Shown here piece by piece: positions 5,472 through 5,858 of a stretch of DNA of 5,858 bases. Position numbers and translations under genes: made by a program. The DNA comes from an uncultured Prevotellaceae bacterium (lineage in GTDB: Bacteria; Bacteroidota; Bacteroidia; Bacteroidales; Bacteroidaceae): contig CAMPCG010000194.1 in assembly GCA_946644025.1 (NCBI GenBank), positions 1-5,858 on the forward strand, in the 5' to 3' direction. The first letter of the stretch is position 1, and each line of letters opens with the position of its first letter. The notes under the pieces are model-generated. The model searched no databases. It was not told the DNA's origin and worked only from the letters and a program-made list of their open reading frames with translations.

Positions 5472-5858
5472 ACGACTTGTCGACGGCGGTGGTCACGGTC
5501 TGGCCTCCCTCGTAGGTCTTACCCGTGCGGCGGTCGCGCCAGTGCCCTTCGGTCTTGGGCAGATAGGTCTGCCACTCGCTGACGCCGGGCTCTGTGACGG
5601 GGCTGATGAGCAGCCGCGGCCCAAACATATACTCGTATTTCTGCTGGAGCGCCACGGGGTCGTCGGCGAAGTCGAAGATGAGTGGACGCATGAGCGTGTA
5701 GCCCTCGGTGCTGACACGGCGGGCGCACTCCTCGATGTAAGGACGGAGGGCTTCGCGCTCCTTGATGCAGCGAGTGATAATCTGCTGTGCTTCAGGTCCG
5801 TAGTTCCAAGGCTCTGTATTACTCATATAGCCATGCACGCGCATCAGCGGCAGATAGA
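5443..5858 (-). CDS. GH31 family glycosidase (alpha-xylosidase/alpha-glucosidase type), C-terminal part
   Basis: The reading frame stays open to the right edge, so only the last 138 or so residues are present and the true start lies outside the window. The visible part begins YLPLMRVHGY, the GH31 segment after the catalytic barrel motifs. It continues with EPW, a REALRPYIEE helix, the MRPLIFDFADDP motif, YMFGPRLLISPVTE, and the YLP...HWRDRRTGKTYEGG beta domain that is strongly conserved in GH31. The SPVTE wording is closest to alpha-xylosidases of the YicI kind. The catalytic aspartates lie upstream and cannot be checked. GH31 enzymes remove terminal alpha-linked glucose or xylose from oligosaccharides; in Bacteroidales they are usually periplasmic. 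Its stop (5443-5445) lies inside the end of the convergent glycosyltransferase fusion gene, and no terminator separates the two. Confidence 0.92.
   Translation of the reverse strand, partial: YLPLMRVHGYMSNTEPWNYGPEAQQIITRCIKEREALRPYIEECARRVSTEGYTLMRPLIFDFADDPVALQQKYEYMFGPRLLISPVTEPGVSEWQTYLPKTEGHWRDRRTGKTYEGGQTVTTAVDKSFIPVFELEK

Overview
The window looks like a chromosomal piece of a Bacteroidales bacterium, most likely Prevotella or a close relative. Three things point there. Two promoters carry the Bacteroidetes -7 box (TAnnTTTG). Genes start after A-rich stretches rather than strong Shine-Dalgarno sequences. The domain combination in the large gene (glycosyltransferase, DUF4922, SpoIID/LytB) is also typical of that group. 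Genus-level placement is inference.

Layout: bases 1-300 are AT-rich and non-coding, but hold several small repeats and dyads: a short hairpin, a 10-bp tandem repeat, a GGGGACAGAACCG element and a 22-bp near-perfect palindrome. A complete promoter at 301-331 drives a small secreted protein (496-855). Its long leader of about 155 nt can close on itself by an 11-bp stem. The gene ends at a strong intrinsic terminator (882-924), so it is a self-contained unit. A second promoter (-7 box at 998-1005) lies so close to the next start codon (1010) that the message is probably leaderless. It drives a 202-residue ABC-ATPase-like protein in which every catalytic motif is degraded. After 28 bp comes a 1274-residue protein, probably in the same operon. 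It joins a degenerate GT-A-like region, an intact family 2 glycosyltransferase, a DUF4922 (GalT/HIT-like phosphorylase or nucleotidyltransferase) domain with an intact HxHxQ motif, and a SpoIID/LytB domain. At the right edge, on the minus strand, is the C-terminal part of a GH31 glycosidase whose end overlaps the end of the large gene by 29 bp.

How the genes may work together: the second and third genes look like one transcription unit concerned with glycans, with a sugar-transfer module, a nucleotide/sugar-phosphate module and a glycan-strand-binding or -cleaving module in one chain. The chain has no visible signal peptide or membrane segment. This is puzzling for a SpoIID domain and makes the fusion the most interesting object here. 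The small secreted protein is probably an independent envelope or periplasmic protein. The GH31 enzyme is likely part of a neighbouring carbohydrate-use gene set and need not be linked. GC content is clearly lower left of about 500 and high in the two operon genes and the GH31 gene.
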